Positions 9,302-18,997 of a DNA stretch of 64,000 nt are shown here, one piece after another. The position numbers were made by a program, and so were the translations under genes. The stretch covers positions 2,988,670 to 3,052,669 of the forward strand of contig NZ_JH636434.1 in NCBI RefSeq assembly GCF_000255655.1, written 5' to 3'. The notes beneath the pieces are model-generated. The model ran no database searches. It saw only the letters and a program-made list of their open reading frames with translations, and had not been told where the DNA came from. The DNA is from Schlesneria paludicola DSM 18645 (GTDB taxonomy: Bacteria; Planctomycetota; Planctomycetia; Planctomycetales; Planctomycetaceae). The first letter of the stretch is position 1, and the number at the start of each line of letters is the position of its first letter.

Positions 9302-10789
9302 TCAGGCCAGGATTTCCTGAACGACGCGTGCTTTTTCAACGCCGGTCAGTTTCTCTTTCAAGCCGTTACGTTCGTAGTAAATGTCTTCGTAGTTGAGTCC
9401 CAGCAGGTGCAGGATTGTCGCGTGCCAGTCCGTGACACTGACTTTGTTCTCCACCGCCATCAGGCCAATTTCGTCAGTCGTTCCGTGGATCTGACCGGCC
9501 TTGATTCCCGCGCCGGCCATCCAGCACGAGAAGGCATTCTTATTGTGGTCGCGCCCCGCAGTCACCGATTCATCTCCGCCGCGAAGCTGAGCGATCGGAA
9601 GCCGACCAAACTCGCCGCCCCAGAGAACCAGTACGTCATCGAACAGTCCGCGTGCCTTTAGGTCTTTGATCAGCGCCGCAACGGGCTTATCCGTGCGATC
9701 GCAGGCCTTCTGAATTTCAGGCTGCAGATGGTCGTGCGTATCCCAAATCTGCGAATTAATGAACAATTGGACGAAACGGACGCCCCGTTCGACCAGGCGG
9801 CGTGCAATCAGGCAGCGTCGGCCATACGAGTCCGTCACCTTCTCGCCGATGCCATACATCGCCAGCGTTTCGGCCGTCTCTTGTGACAGATCGAGTGCCT
9901 CGGGAGCCATCATCTGCATCTTCGCTGCCAGTTCATAACTGGCAATGCGTGCGTCGAGTTGATTCTGTCCGGCGCGACGACTGCGATGCATCCGGTCCAG
10001 ACTGCCAATCAAACTTCGCTCAAGGTCGGTGATGTCGTCCGGTTCGTTGTATTCGCGGTCGAGATTCAGAACAGGCGTTCCCGTCGCCTTGAAGCGAGTT
10101 CCCTGGTAGATCGGAGGCAGATACCCCGATGCCCAGCTTGAGGTGCCATTCACCGGCAAACCGAGAGGGTCGTCGAGAACGACATACGCCGGAAGATTCT
10201 CACTTTCCGAGCCCAGTCCGTAGGTCACCCACGATCCAAGCGATGGCTGTCCGGGAATGACGCGACCACTGTGGATATGGTAGAGCGCCGGTTCGTGCGT
10301 CAGATTGACCGTATGCATCGAATGGATCATCGCCACGTCATCAACGCATTCGGCAAAGTGCGGCATCGCGTTTGAAACCCACATGCCGCTCTGACCGTGC
10401 TGCTTGAACTTGAACGGAGAGCGCATGATGGCGCCGCCCGATCCAGGCGATTCAAGCTCGCCAGCAATCTTTTCGAACAGCGACTGTCCGTGCATGCGAT
10501 CGAGCGCGGGCTTGGGATCAAGCAAGTCCATTTGGCTGGGACCACCATTCATGAACAGATGAATGACGGCTTTCGCCTTGGGCTCAAACTGCGGCTTGCG
10601 GGGCGACAGATTGTAGATCGGCCTGGGGTCGCCAGGTTTGGGCTCATCGGTCGCAGAATTTGCTCGCAGGTCCCGGCTTAACAAGGACGCCAATGCGGCA
10701 CCGTAAATTCCGGTTCCGACATTCTGAAAGAAATTACGACGCCCCATTTCGGAGCCGATCGAGAACGGTCCATTTCCACCATTGAACAT
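9302..10789 (-). CDS. DUF1501 family exported protein
   Basis: A 495-residue DUF1501 protein, a planctomycete family related to the alkaline phosphatase/sulfatase fold. The N-terminus carries a Tat-like signal with MGRRNFFQNVGTGIYG and a hydrophobic stretch. Family blocks are clear: HLFMNGGPSQMDLLDPKP, HNKNAFSCWMAGAGIKAGQIHG and SVTDWHATILHLLGL. GAGG sits eight bases before the ATG at 10789. The start lies 9 bases past the stop of the upstream DUF1549/DUF1553 gene, so the two are co-transcribed. This gene pair is repeated many times in planctomycete genomes; its substrate is unknown, with extracellular polymer handling the common suggestion. Confidence 0.93.
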   Translation of the reverse strand: MFNGGNGPFSIGSEMGRRNFFQNVGTGIYGAALASLLSRDLRANSATDEPKPGDPRPIYNLSPRKPQFEPKAKAVIHLFMNGGPSQMDLLDPKPALDRMHGQSLFEKIAGELESPGSGGAIMRSPFKFKQHGQSGMWVSNAMPHFAECVDDVAMIHSMHTVNLTHEPALYHIHSGRVIPGQPSLGSWVTYGLGSESENLPAYVVLDDPLGLPVNGTSSWASGYLPPIYQGTRFKATGTPVLNLDREYNEPDDITDLERSLIGSLDRMHRSRRAGQNQLDARIASYELAAKMQMMAPEALDLSQETAETLAMYGIGEKVTDSYGRRCLIARRLVERGVRFVQLFINSQIWDTHDHLQPEIQKACDRTDKPVAALIKDLKARGLFDDVLVLWGGEFGRLPIAQLRGGDESVTAGRDHNKNAFSCWMAGAGIKAGQIHGTTDEIGLMAVENKVSVTDWHATILHLLGLNYEDIYYERNGLKEKLTGVEKARVVQEILA

Positions 10790-10798
10790 TGCAAATCC

Positions 10799-13700
10799 TC
10801 AATCGATATAGATGAATTCGGCTGAATTCATGAGCGCATGGCAAAGGTTCGTCAGTGCATTCCGTGCGAGTTGCTGCTCTGGCGACAAGTTCGGATCGAC
10901 AGAATCCACGGTATCATCTGGCGCCGTCAATTCTTCGGGGGGCGCGTCTTCATCGATCGCATCTTCATCGATGATGGCCGTATTCTTGTCGGTCGTCTTG
11001 GCCACTTTCGGTGCCAACTTCGATCCGTTCTGGCTGAAGGTCAACCATTTCTCTCGCAGTTGATCGAACGACTTCGTCGTCAACTCGAGTTCCGCGGCAT
11101 CGGGCCGTCTTCCCAGCGCGATCTCGTAGGCGCGGTTGATTTGTGCATCACGGTCGGCACCCGCCTCGTTCAAGATGCGATCCGCCATCGCGATCGACCA
11201 GCCGTGGATCATCTTATTGTTCAGCAGATGAAGTGCTTGCGGCGCGACTGTCGCGACAGTTCGTTCCACACAATTCGGAGCCATTTGAGGAAGGTCGAAG
11301 TCTTCGAGAATCGACGACGCCTGAGAGCGACGCTGCAGCACGTAGATACTACGGCGCCAACCTTTTTCCGTTCCAATCGACGTCACCAGGCCGTCACCGC
11401 GGGCTTTGACTTTCTCCGCAGGCCCAAATGGGGTTTCATCCAGTTTTCCCGCTACAAACAACAAGGAATCACGCAAGACCTCGGCTTCCAGACGTCGTAA
11501 AGGTGAGCGTGACAACAATCGATTTTCGAGATCGAGCTTGGCATACTGGTCGGTCATTTCCGACGTCTGACGATACGTCGCAGACGTCATAATGAGGCGA
11601 TGCATGGCCTTGATACTCCATCCCTGCTGGACGAAGTCGACGGCCAGCCAATCCAACAATTCGGGATGCGTCGGCCGTTGGCCGGCCTTACCGAAATTGT
11701 CCAGGCTCTTGACGATTCCATTGGCGAAATGGTGCTTCCAGATGCGATTGACCATCACGCGCGACGTCAGTGGATGGTCCGGACTGGTTAGCCAACGCGC
11801 GAACCCCAGTCGACGCCCGGTCTTCTTGGCGCCAGGCCACGGCGGTTCGACGACGAAGGGAGCCTTCACTTCGACCAGGGCCGCGGGAACGCCAGGTTCG
11901 ACTTCTTTTCCCGGCGAGAGATAATTGCCGCGACGCAGGATGTAGGTCGGGGTTGGCTCGCCACGATCCCAGAGCGCCTGAATGAATGGTTCGTGCGAGC
12001 TTTCAAGCTGCTTGAGCGCTTTGATCTTGCGAAATGTCGCGCGTGCCATCGATTTGAGGTTCGGATCGAGCTTCTGCAAATCCTCGGACCGAATTTGAAG
12101 AACCTTCTCGAATTTCGAAACTAGATACTTCTGGACCTCGTTCCGCTTGTCCCGTGAAGCAAGCGCCGCGACTCGAACATCCTCACGCATAATCTCGGGC
12201 ACTTCCGCCAGATGTTTTTCCACCTGAGCCGTGACAAGCTCCAGCGTTCGGGCTTCCATCGGCGCTTTCAGATTTTCCATCTCTTGCTTGATGCGCTTTT
12301 GCTCCGCTTCCCAAGTTTCCTTTTCTCCAGGGCGGACGTACTTGATGCCGCGAAGCGGAAAATCGTTGCCTGACTTGGACGGCCGCATCCAGTCATTCTC
12401 GTCATAGGCCCCTTTGAAAACCGCGGCGAGGCGATAGTAGTCGCGATGGGGAATCGGATCGAACTTGTGGGAGTGACACCGCGCGCATTTGACCGTCAGG
12501 CCCATCAATGAGGACGTCAGCGTATCAATCTCGGACGCGATCACGTCCAGTCGGTCAGGCACAAAATTGGTGAGCCCATTGTAGGTACCGTCCGGTGCCA
12601 TTCGCAGAAAACCCGTCGCAACGAGATTGTCGTAAATTTCCTCGTTGAATTCGTCACTGCTCTCGTGATCGACCAGTTCGTCTCCTGCAATCTGTTCCAG
12701 CAAGAATCGGTCGTACGGTTTGTCCTTGTTGAACGAGCGAATGACATAGTCGCGATAGCGCCAGGCATAGTGGCGAATCGGGTCTTCCGCGTTGACGCCG
12801 TCGGAATCCGAGTATCCCGCCACATCCAGCCAATACCGTCCCCAGCGTTCGCCATAATGACTGGAATTCAACAGGCGATCGATTAATTTCTCGTACGCCT
12901 TCGGATCGCTGTCTTGAACGAACGCCTCGACTTCCGCAGGGGTCGGTGGCAGGCCGATCAAATCGAAATGAGCCCGTCGAATCAGGGTTCTTCGATCCGC
13001 TTCGGGCGACAGTGTCAAACCGACACTCTCCAGCTTTTCGAGGACGAACGCATCAATCGGATTCCGCACCCGATCCGCGGCCTTCACGACCGGGACAGCT
13101 GGGGACCGTGGGGTCTGGAATGACCAGAACTGACGATCTTCCGCGGTCACTTCGGATTCACCTTCCTGGGCGTCGCCAGGCGAACGGCGCGGTGTGGGAG
13201 GTGCCCCCGCTTCGATCCATTTGGCGAGTGTTTCCACCTCGGCCTTTTCGATGACCTTCACCGATGCACTCGCCAGCTTCCGCAGCGGCGGCATTTCGCC
13301 AGCGTGAATCTTCTTCAGAACCAGACTCTCGGCCGGTTTCTTCAGATTGATCGCGGGGCCGGATTTGCCCCCCTTCAACATCGATGTCCGTGATCGCAAG
13401 TCGAGACCACCCTCGCTGACACGGCCGTTGTGACAGACGGTGCATCGCAGAAACAGGATCTGCGAGATTTCACGCTCGGTCACGATCGGCTCGGCCACCG
13501 CGTCGGGCTGGGCAAATTGAGCACCCGACTCAACCCACTTCTGAACGATTTCCACTTCGTGCGAGGTGAGCGGTTCGCCTTCCTTTGGGGGAGGCATCAG
13601 TCCTTCGTGCAAGACCTCCAGCAGCAAGCTTTCCTTCACCTTGCCGGCGACCACAACCTGGCCCGAGGAACTGCCCTTCTTGACGCCGACTTGCGTACTG

Positions 13701-13906
13701 AGGTTGAGTTCCGCCTTTTGCGTTTTCTCGCCATGGCAGGCCACACATTTCGCCTGCAAAATCGGCAGAACGTCCTTCTCGAAGACGAGCGAAGAGGAGG
13801 TCGTAGACGCAGCCGTATCGGTCGACGCGACCTTCGCGGTTTCGTCCGCTTGCAGGAGGCCAGCAAAGGCGACGAATGAGACAATGGTGAATAGATTTCG
13901 AAGCAT
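10799..13906 (-). CDS. Planctomycete cytochrome c-like / DUF1549 / DUF1553 protein
   Basis: A 1035-residue exported protein with a signal peptide at residues 1-20. Two PSCyt1-type cytochrome domains follow, each with a CxxCH haem motif: CVACH at 54-58 and CTVCH at 155-159. Next is a DUF1549 domain (from about 285, with LTLSPEADRRTLIRRAHFDL) and a third CxxCH (CARCHSHKFDPIPH near residue 475). A DUF1553 domain closes the protein (from about 700; GFARWLTSPDHPLTSRVMVN). An acidic linker lies near the C-terminus. It is first in a two-gene operon with the DUF1501 gene. The haem motifs suggest periplasmic electron transfer linked to whatever the partner does; this is inference. Confidence 0.93.
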   Translation of the reverse strand: MLRNLFTIVSFVAFAGLLQADETAKVASTDTAASTTSSSLVFEKDVLPILQAKCVACHGEKTQKAELNLSTQVGVKKGSSSGQVVVAGKVKESLLLEVLHEGLMPPPKEGEPLTSHEVEIVQKWVESGAQFAQPDAVAEPIVTEREISQILFLRCTVCHNGRVSEGGLDLRSRTSMLKGGKSGPAINLKKPAESLVLKKIHAGEMPPLRKLASASVKVIEKAEVETLAKWIEAGAPPTPRRSPGDAQEGESEVTAEDRQFWSFQTPRSPAVPVVKAADRVRNPIDAFVLEKLESVGLTLSPEADRRTLIRRAHFDLIGLPPTPAEVEAFVQDSDPKAYEKLIDRLLNSSHYGERWGRYWLDVAGYSDSDGVNAEDPIRHYAWRYRDYVIRSFNKDKPYDRFLLEQIAGDELVDHESSDEFNEEIYDNLVATGFLRMAPDGTYNGLTNFVPDRLDVIASEIDTLTSSLMGLTVKCARCHSHKFDPIPHRDYYRLAAVFKGAYDENDWMRPSKSGNDFPLRGIKYVRPGEKETWEAEQKRIKQEMENLKAPMEARTLELVTAQVEKHLAEVPEIMREDVRVAALASRDKRNEVQKYLVSKFEKVLQIRSEDLQKLDPNLKSMARATFRKIKALKQLESSHEPFIQALWDRGEPTPTYILRRGNYLSPGKEVEPGVPAALVEVKAPFVVEPPWPGAKKTGRRLGFARWLTSPDHPLTSRVMVNRIWKHHFANGIVKSLDNFGKAGQRPTHPELLDWLAVDFVQQGWSIKAMHRLIMTSATYRQTSEMTDQYAKLDLENRLLSRSPLRRLEAEVLRDSLLFVAGKLDETPFGPAEKVKARGDGLVTSIGTEKGWRRSIYVLQRRSQASSILEDFDLPQMAPNCVERTVATVAPQALHLLNNKMIHGWSIAMADRILNEAGADRDAQINRAYEIALGRRPDAAELELTTKSFDQLREKWLTFSQNGSKLAPKVAKTTDKNTAIIDEDAIDEDAPPEELTAPDDTVDSVDPNLSPEQQLARNALTNLCHALMNSAEFIYID

Positions 13907-14736
13907 GGTCCAGCACAGAAATGAGGCTCAAAAAGGATCCGCAACCAGCATGAAACCGGCATCGAGCAATCTTATATTCTCTCGAGATCCGTTGTCAGCG
14001 TACACCTGAAAATGTACCCAATTCCCCCCCACTTCGGTTGATGGAAATTCGCCCGTCAGCGGATTTTCCACAATTGCGATCATCATTCGCGAAATGTCCC
14101 AACCCCGTGCGCGATAAGCTCATTTTGCGATTTTCTCGACAAGATGTTTTCGCTGCGCGATTACGAACAGCACGCATCATTAAAAGACACGCCCGACCCC
14201 CGTTTCGGCTCGTCACTTCGTGCGGTCTGGATCGCCACAAACAACAATTATCATTGCCATTACGTCGATAAATCCGCGCGGACCTCCCCTCAATAATTCT
14301 CAAAAAGACCGAAGTCCACATTGGGCATTGAGGACGTCAAACGGATGTGTGCAAAAAAAGACCATATCTCCCAATGGTCCGATGCTTGAGGACTCACGAG
14401 GACAGTACCTCGCACAAGAATTTCTCCTCTCGTTGTTCCTCGTTGACCAAGTTCCTGCATGGTCAACGCCCCATGTCATCTCGTTTTCTGTCGAGCAGGA
14501 AAGTGCCCTGGGCCGCTCGCACACTCTTCCCATGACGAGGAAGCGCTGCCAAGCAGAAGCTTGGCAGCAAGGCAATTGATCGAACGTCGCCTGGCCAGCA
14601 GGAACCGATCATTCGGCAGAAACTGCCGAATTTCAATTTCACGACGAGGAATTTCCAATCTTTCCGGCTCGCCGGGTGCCGATTCAGCCAAGACCGGAAT
14701 TGGAATTGCCGTCGTTTTTTGAAATCGAGGACGAAC
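13907..14736. other. Long intergenic region with repeat DNA
   Basis: An 830-base stretch with no gene I can support. The part from about 14400 to 14580 belongs to the same dispersed repeat family as 9050-9260: CTCGTTGTTCCTCGTTGACC, GTGCCCTGGGCC and a hairpin at 14545-14568. The rest is featureless and probably contains the promoter of the DUF1549/DUF1553 gene on the minus strand. Confidence 0.55.
14545..14568. repeat. Dispersed intergenic hairpin repeat
   Basis: Perfect ten-base arms GCTGCCAAGC and GCTTGGCAGC enclose the loop AGAA. It is the same CCAAGC-N4-GCTTGG core as the copies at 9231-9248 and 54212-54235, in the same kind of setting between genes. Confidence 0.7.
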
Positions 14737-15036
14737 ATGCTCAGAAAATGCGTGTTTACGGTCATGGCGCTTCTTGTCGTCGAACCAATCGGACCGTGGG
14801 GCCACCCGCCCGCCATCGCCGGGCAAAACTGCGGAGGTCGTCGCCTGTTCTTTCGCGCCGTCCGCGTACCGGGTGGGACCCTTTCCTCGACGAATCAACC
14901 GACTTCGAACGGATCGCGTTCAGAGCGGTTCTACGATTCGACGGGTCGCTGGACGGGCGACGGTGTCGACACGATGTCGACGGCTCGCCCCGGACAACAG
15001 ACGACCAACTGGTGGACGCAACCGCAACGACACTGA
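14737..15036 (+). CDS. Small exported protein of unknown function
   Basis: About 99 residues from an ATG at 14737, with GAGGACG a few bases before it. The N-terminus looks like a signal peptide (MLRKCVFTVMALLVVEPIG then a possible cleavage after AIAG). The rest is hydrophilic and rich in Arg, Ser, Thr and Gly, with no family I recognise. It converges on the large minus-strand gene that ends at 15070. Absence of a recognisable family and a short length keep confidence modest; it could be a chance frame. Confidence 0.45.
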   Translation: MLRKCVFTVMALLVVEPIGPWGHPPAIAGQNCGGRRLFFRAVRVPGGTLSSTNQPTSNGSRSERFYDSTGRWTGDGVDTMSTARPGQQTTNWWTQPQRH

Positions 15037-15069
15037 GAGTTCATCCCGATTGAATGCCTGATCATCCGG

Positions 15070-18000
15070 CTACTTCTCGAGGGCATTGATCGCTTGCACC
15101 ATCACGGCCCACTCGCGTGTCGAGCTGATCAGCGAACCATCACGGCCAATCAAGTAGTACGTCGGCACACTGCTGATCACCAGTTGCCGTTCGATGTCAG
15201 ATCCGACTCCCACGACACTCTGAGACTCCGTCCAATTCTGTCGGGCGACGAACGCATTGGCGGCAGCAGCGTCCGCATCGACATTCAATCCAACGTAGAC
15301 GAGGCGATCGTCTGACGATTTGGCGACTGCCGCTTGGACGTCCGCGATGGCTTCCATATCCGATGCAGTCCATCTGCCCCAAATGTGCAGCAGGATATGG
15401 CGGCCGTGAAACTCTCGCAGAGTTTTCTGCTTGCCGTTCACATCGCAAATCTTGAGATCGGACAGGCTTTGCCCCAGTCTCGGACCGGTTCGGTATTCTG
15501 CCTCAATCTGCCCGAGATCCTTCGTACCACTGGAAGCCTCCGATTCCGTGACGCGAACAGGTGTGACATGTCGCACATTGTGCTCCCATGCGCACCCCTC
15601 AGGTTGCGTATGGCAACTGAACACCAGATCGTATTCCCCCACGGCAACGCCGCCGATTTCAAAATTACCGGCGGGGGACAGTCCCGTCTCATAGAACTCT
15701 TGTGCGATCAGCCAATCGTGAAAGCGTTCGTCCTGATACCAGGACAATTGAAATGGTGTTTTTGGATTGAGGCCGAACGCTGTTTGCCCGCTCGGACGGT
15801 CAACGCCCGAATCCCGACGAATCAGATACAACAAACAATGTTGTGCGATTTTGTCATCGCCGCGCCCGTTTTGAAACAATTTTCCTGTGACGCGGGTTCC
15901 TTTATTTCCCAATGAAACAACCCGTTTCTCTCCCGGCATTAAAACCATGGAAATACTTTGGCTCGTCGCGAATCGCGAACCTAACCTGTTGCTGAGACTG
16001 ACGGCGTCAGGATTCAGTCGAGGGAATTCAAATCGACCATATAGGTCCGTCTTTACAGACTCCCCCTCTTGGAACCGGGGTTCACCCAACTTGGGTTGTT
16101 TCGCCGGTTGAATCGTGATCCATTCATCCGCCACAGGTTTGCCGTCCCACAACAATGTCCCCGAGACCTTCGCCCAGGGTTGTAGGGTGATCGTGCCTGG
16201 CGGTTCATCGCCTTGACGCAGGACGTCCGCAACCCCCGTCTCGTGAATCACACGAAGGTAGGCCGGTTCAAACGAGGCCGCCATCTTGAACCGGCCAAAC
16301 GCGTCCGTTGTCAGAGTTGGCCATTTGGGTGACTCGCTCAAAACTCCATCGTTAATTCTGGGCGCGGTCGTGGGTGTCCCGAGAATCACAGTGGCCCCCG
16401 CCACGGATTTGCCCGCCGCATTGATCACTCGCCCGACCATCGACCGCGCTGGCGTGAGTGAGAAGTCGACAGACAAGTGCCCCTCGAAAACGCCGTATGA
16501 ATCGTCGCTCATCGCCGTGCGGTACCCCTCGGCCTCGATTCGTACGTGGTACCGACGCCCAATTTCCGAAGCGACCAGATTCTCAATCTCGTAGTGTCCG
16601 TCGCGATGGACGCTGGAGTTACCGTAGAACGTCGATAACCATTTGGGGCGAAACACGGCGACGGGAACAACTGAAAATGCCTCGATCGGTTTTCCCGTCA
16701 CGGCATCCGTCACACTCCCAGAAATTTTCAGCAAGGGCCGCAGGGCAACGACATGCTCTTCGGCTCGCGGGACGAGCACCACCATATTCATCCGAAACTC
16801 AGAATCGACTCTCGCCGAAATCGAATAGGTAATCGCCTCGTCGGGGGCTCCATCCCAAACAAACAATCCATTCTCGTCCGATCGCATCGGGATGCCCGAG
16901 TCGAGCCCCTCTGCGTTGGACGCATTGGGAAGTGACTCAATGCGTCCCCACTTAGTAATCTGAACACGTGCAGCGGGAACGGGATGACCTTCCGCATCCA
17001 CGGTCCTAATGACAATTCGCTTCCCGGGCTTCAGTGTGAATCGATGTTTTTCAGCAGAAATGGATGCATGAACCACGCGCCGCTCGGGCAAAAAACCTGC
17101 CGCAATCACCGTCAGGGGATAGTCGTCCGGCGGGACGGTTGTTGAAACGAACTCGCCCTGTTCGTTCAAACGGACACTGTGACTGCTGCTGCCGAACGCA
17201 GAGTTCTCGCCCAAATGCACGATGCCTCTCGTAACCGGTTGCCCCGCCGAATCGACAACAATCCCAGCGATGCGAGCTCCCCTCTTCATGACGATTTTCG
17301 CATCGTCTTCCATCAACATTTCGGACGTGATTTTCTGTTCTTGTTGAAGCCGAGAATAGCCCGCGTCACCGATGTAGTCGGGATGCTTCAGTCGGACGTG
17401 GTATTCAATATTCGGCGTCTTCGGACGAACTTCGTCAACGGACCAGTAGCCATTCTGATCGGTCACGATCGTACCGAACGGATCCATCGGTCTTGGCGTG
17501 GGATTTGTCGTGGACGCAGATTTGCCGTCACTCGATTTGATTTCTCGCGTCTCAACATCCACCTTCACCCCCGCAATCGGCGATCCGTCTTCATCGACGA
17601 CCGTACCACTCAGCTTCGTACCGCGACCAAGAGCGAACTGAAACGAGTCCGGCACCGCCGCCGCGATGTCTTTATTGCCAAGATTGACTCCTTGGGTCTC
17701 ATGCTGGAATCCGGCGTACATGTGGACATAGTGCGGCCGAGACGTCCAGACCTGCAGGTTGAAGAAACTTGACGGAAGCTTGATCTCGATACGGCCATCA
17801 TCGCCTGTCTCATAACTTGTCCGACGATTTGTCGTCTTCTTACCGTCGGACGCAAGTACATTGACGTGGATGCGGGTTCCAGGCAGCGGTTCGCCTTGTT
17901 CGTCCTGAACCTGAATCATCATCGCTCGAAACGCCGGTGAGGTTTCGGCGACAACGTCGTCAGCGGCCTCGATTGCGAGCCAGGGCCCTGCCGCGAGTCC

Positions 18001-18207
18001 GCTCACGAACACAAGGCAGATTCGATGAACGAGGGACACGACGCAATTCGACCGCGACGCCACCCGTGCTCTCGGTCTACACACGCGATTTGCGCAGCAC
18101 GTCGAGACAGCGACAACCGCGATTTGACAAAACAGACGCACAACTCGCGGTGCCATTGGTACAGCGACCATCGATCGTTTCCTGCCGCCTCTGCGGCCAC
18201 GCTGCAT
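15070..18207 (-). CDS. Large exported protein of Ig-like repeats with a cysteine-less thioredoxin-like C-terminus
   Basis: The frame is open for 1045 residues, but the first 50 or so are arginine-rich and unlikely. A GTG at 18039 gives a normal signal peptide (VSLVHRICLVFVSG), and I favour that start. About eight carboxypeptidase-regulatory/CNA-B-like beta-sandwich units follow, each opening with a phrase such as VVDEDGSPIAGVKVDV, VVDSAGQPVTRGIVHL or VINAAGKSVAGATVIL. The last 140 residues resemble an AhpC/TlpA thioredoxin fold (LKICDVNGKQKTLREFHGR, VPTYYLIGRDG). However, the active-site CxxC is replaced (GRWTASD, no cysteine), so a redox role is unlikely. Planctomycetes carry many such proteins; adhesion or polymer binding is a guess. 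Confidence 0.85.
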   Translation of the reverse strand: MQRGRRGGRKRSMVAVPMAPRVVRLFCQIAVVAVSTCCANRVCRPRARVASRSNCVVSLVHRICLVFVSGLAAGPWLAIEAADDVVAETSPAFRAMMIQVQDEQGEPLPGTRIHVNVLASDGKKTTNRRTSYETGDDGRIEIKLPSSFFNLQVWTSRPHYVHMYAGFQHETQGVNLGNKDIAAAVPDSFQFALGRGTKLSGTVVDEDGSPIAGVKVDVETREIKSSDGKSASTTNPTPRPMDPFGTIVTDQNGYWSVDEVRPKTPNIEYHVRLKHPDYIGDAGYSRLQQEQKITSEMLMEDDAKIVMKRGARIAGIVVDSAGQPVTRGIVHLGENSAFGSSSHSVRLNEQGEFVSTTVPPDDYPLTVIAAGFLPERRVVHASISAEKHRFTLKPGKRIVIRTVDAEGHPVPAARVQITKWGRIESLPNASNAEGLDSGIPMRSDENGLFVWDGAPDEAITYSISARVDSEFRMNMVVLVPRAEEHVVALRPLLKISGSVTDAVTGKPIEAFSVVPVAVFRPKWLSTFYGNSSVHRDGHYEIENLVASEIGRRYHVRIEAEGYRTAMSDDSYGVFEGHLSVDFSLTPARSMVGRVINAAGKSVAGATVILGTPTTAPRINDGVLSESPKWPTLTTDAFGRFKMAASFEPAYLRVIHETGVADVLRQGDEPPGTITLQPWAKVSGTLLWDGKPVADEWITIQPAKQPKLGEPRFQEGESVKTDLYGRFEFPRLNPDAVSLSNRLGSRFATSQSISMVLMPGEKRVVSLGNKGTRVTGKLFQNGRGDDKIAQHCLLYLIRRDSGVDRPSGQTAFGLNPKTPFQLSWYQDERFHDWLIAQEFYETGLSPAGNFEIGGVAVGEYDLVFSCHTQPEGCAWEHNVRHVTPVRVTESEASSGTKDLGQIEAEYRTGPRLGQSLSDLKICDVNGKQKTLREFHGRHILLHIWGRWTASDMEAIADVQAAVAKSSDDRLVYVGLNVDADAAAANAFVARQNWTESQSVVGVGSDIERQLVISSVPTYYLIGRDGSLISSTREWAVMVQAINALEK

Positions 18208-18338
18208 GTGAATGCCTCAAACACGCCACTATCATCGTACTTGGACTCGGCGTCAAACGGAGCGTTCAGAATGACGAACACACGAACACTTCGCCTGTCG
18301 TTTCGAAGACTGCAGAGTGGACGCTTCACCGGCACGTT

Positions 18339-18929
18339 TTAGTCGGACGAAACGTGCCCTGTCGTCGCGAACTTCCGAAGCGAAGCTTTCGCGGAATCGG
18401 CCATTGTGACAAGCGCTGCACCCATCATGATGGCGTCTTTGATGACCAGTCGCCCCGCGCCGCTCAAATAGGGAAATCCATGCTGTGCGTCGCCCAACGC
18501 CGGAACCCAACATTCGGGCGTCGTGATCAGAAACGAAAGCGTCACGAACGACATCGTAAACACCAGGAAGCTGCCGACCGTCGCGGCCTGCGGATACAGC
18601 GGATGCAGGCAGAGTAACAGACCATAGATCACGATCACTGACCCCAACCCGTAAGCAAATGTGTAGGTGCCGTTCGCCTCGTGCCAGGCACGGTTTTCGG
18701 GAACAAGTGCCCCTTCGGGATTCTTGTGTGATTTGTAGCTACCGGGATCGGTGTAGAAGAAGCTCATTGTGGGACTGTTCGCAACGAAGGGGACAATGCC
18801 GTCCGCCTCATACCGAAATGCCTTGAGCCCTCCGATCCACAGCAGCACCACGATGAGCCCGATGCGGGTCACGACCACACCCGCTTTGTCCATATTCGCC
18901 GCCATCTCAAACAGTTTCTGCACGGACAT
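18339..18929 (-). CDS. DUF417 (YkgB/RclC-like) membrane protein
   Basis: About 196 residues from an ATG at 18929 preceded by GAGGAGTTGTCAA, a strong Shine-Dalgarno; an upstream ATG at 18983 is less likely. Four membrane segments are visible, starting with GVVVTRIGLIVVLLWIGGLK. The family signatures are the motifs EADGIVPFVANSPTMSF and LSFLITTPECW. DUF417 includes E. coli RclC (YkgB) of the reactive-chlorine resistance operon. The gene lies 68 bases downstream of an AraC-type regulator on the same strand, reminiscent of rclR next to rclABC, although rclA and rclB are absent. Confidence 0.88.
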   Translation of the reverse strand: MSVQKLFEMAANMDKAGVVVTRIGLIVVLLWIGGLKAFRYEADGIVPFVANSPTMSFFYTDPGSYKSHKNPEGALVPENRAWHEANGTYTFAYGLGSVIVIYGLLLCLHPLYPQAATVGSFLVFTMSFVTLSFLITTPECWVPALGDAQHGFPYLSGAGRLVIKDAIMMGAALVTMADSAKASLRKFATTGHVSSD

Positions 18930-18997
18930 TTGACAACTCCTCGAAAACTCGAAACGGCAAGTCTCGGGAGAATTCCTGTGCAACTGCCGTTCATGTC

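Noticed and set aside
10838..11500. A 220-codon open frame on the plus strand
   Set aside because: It is the mirror of the DUF1549/DUF1553 gene, which has clear domains on the minus strand.
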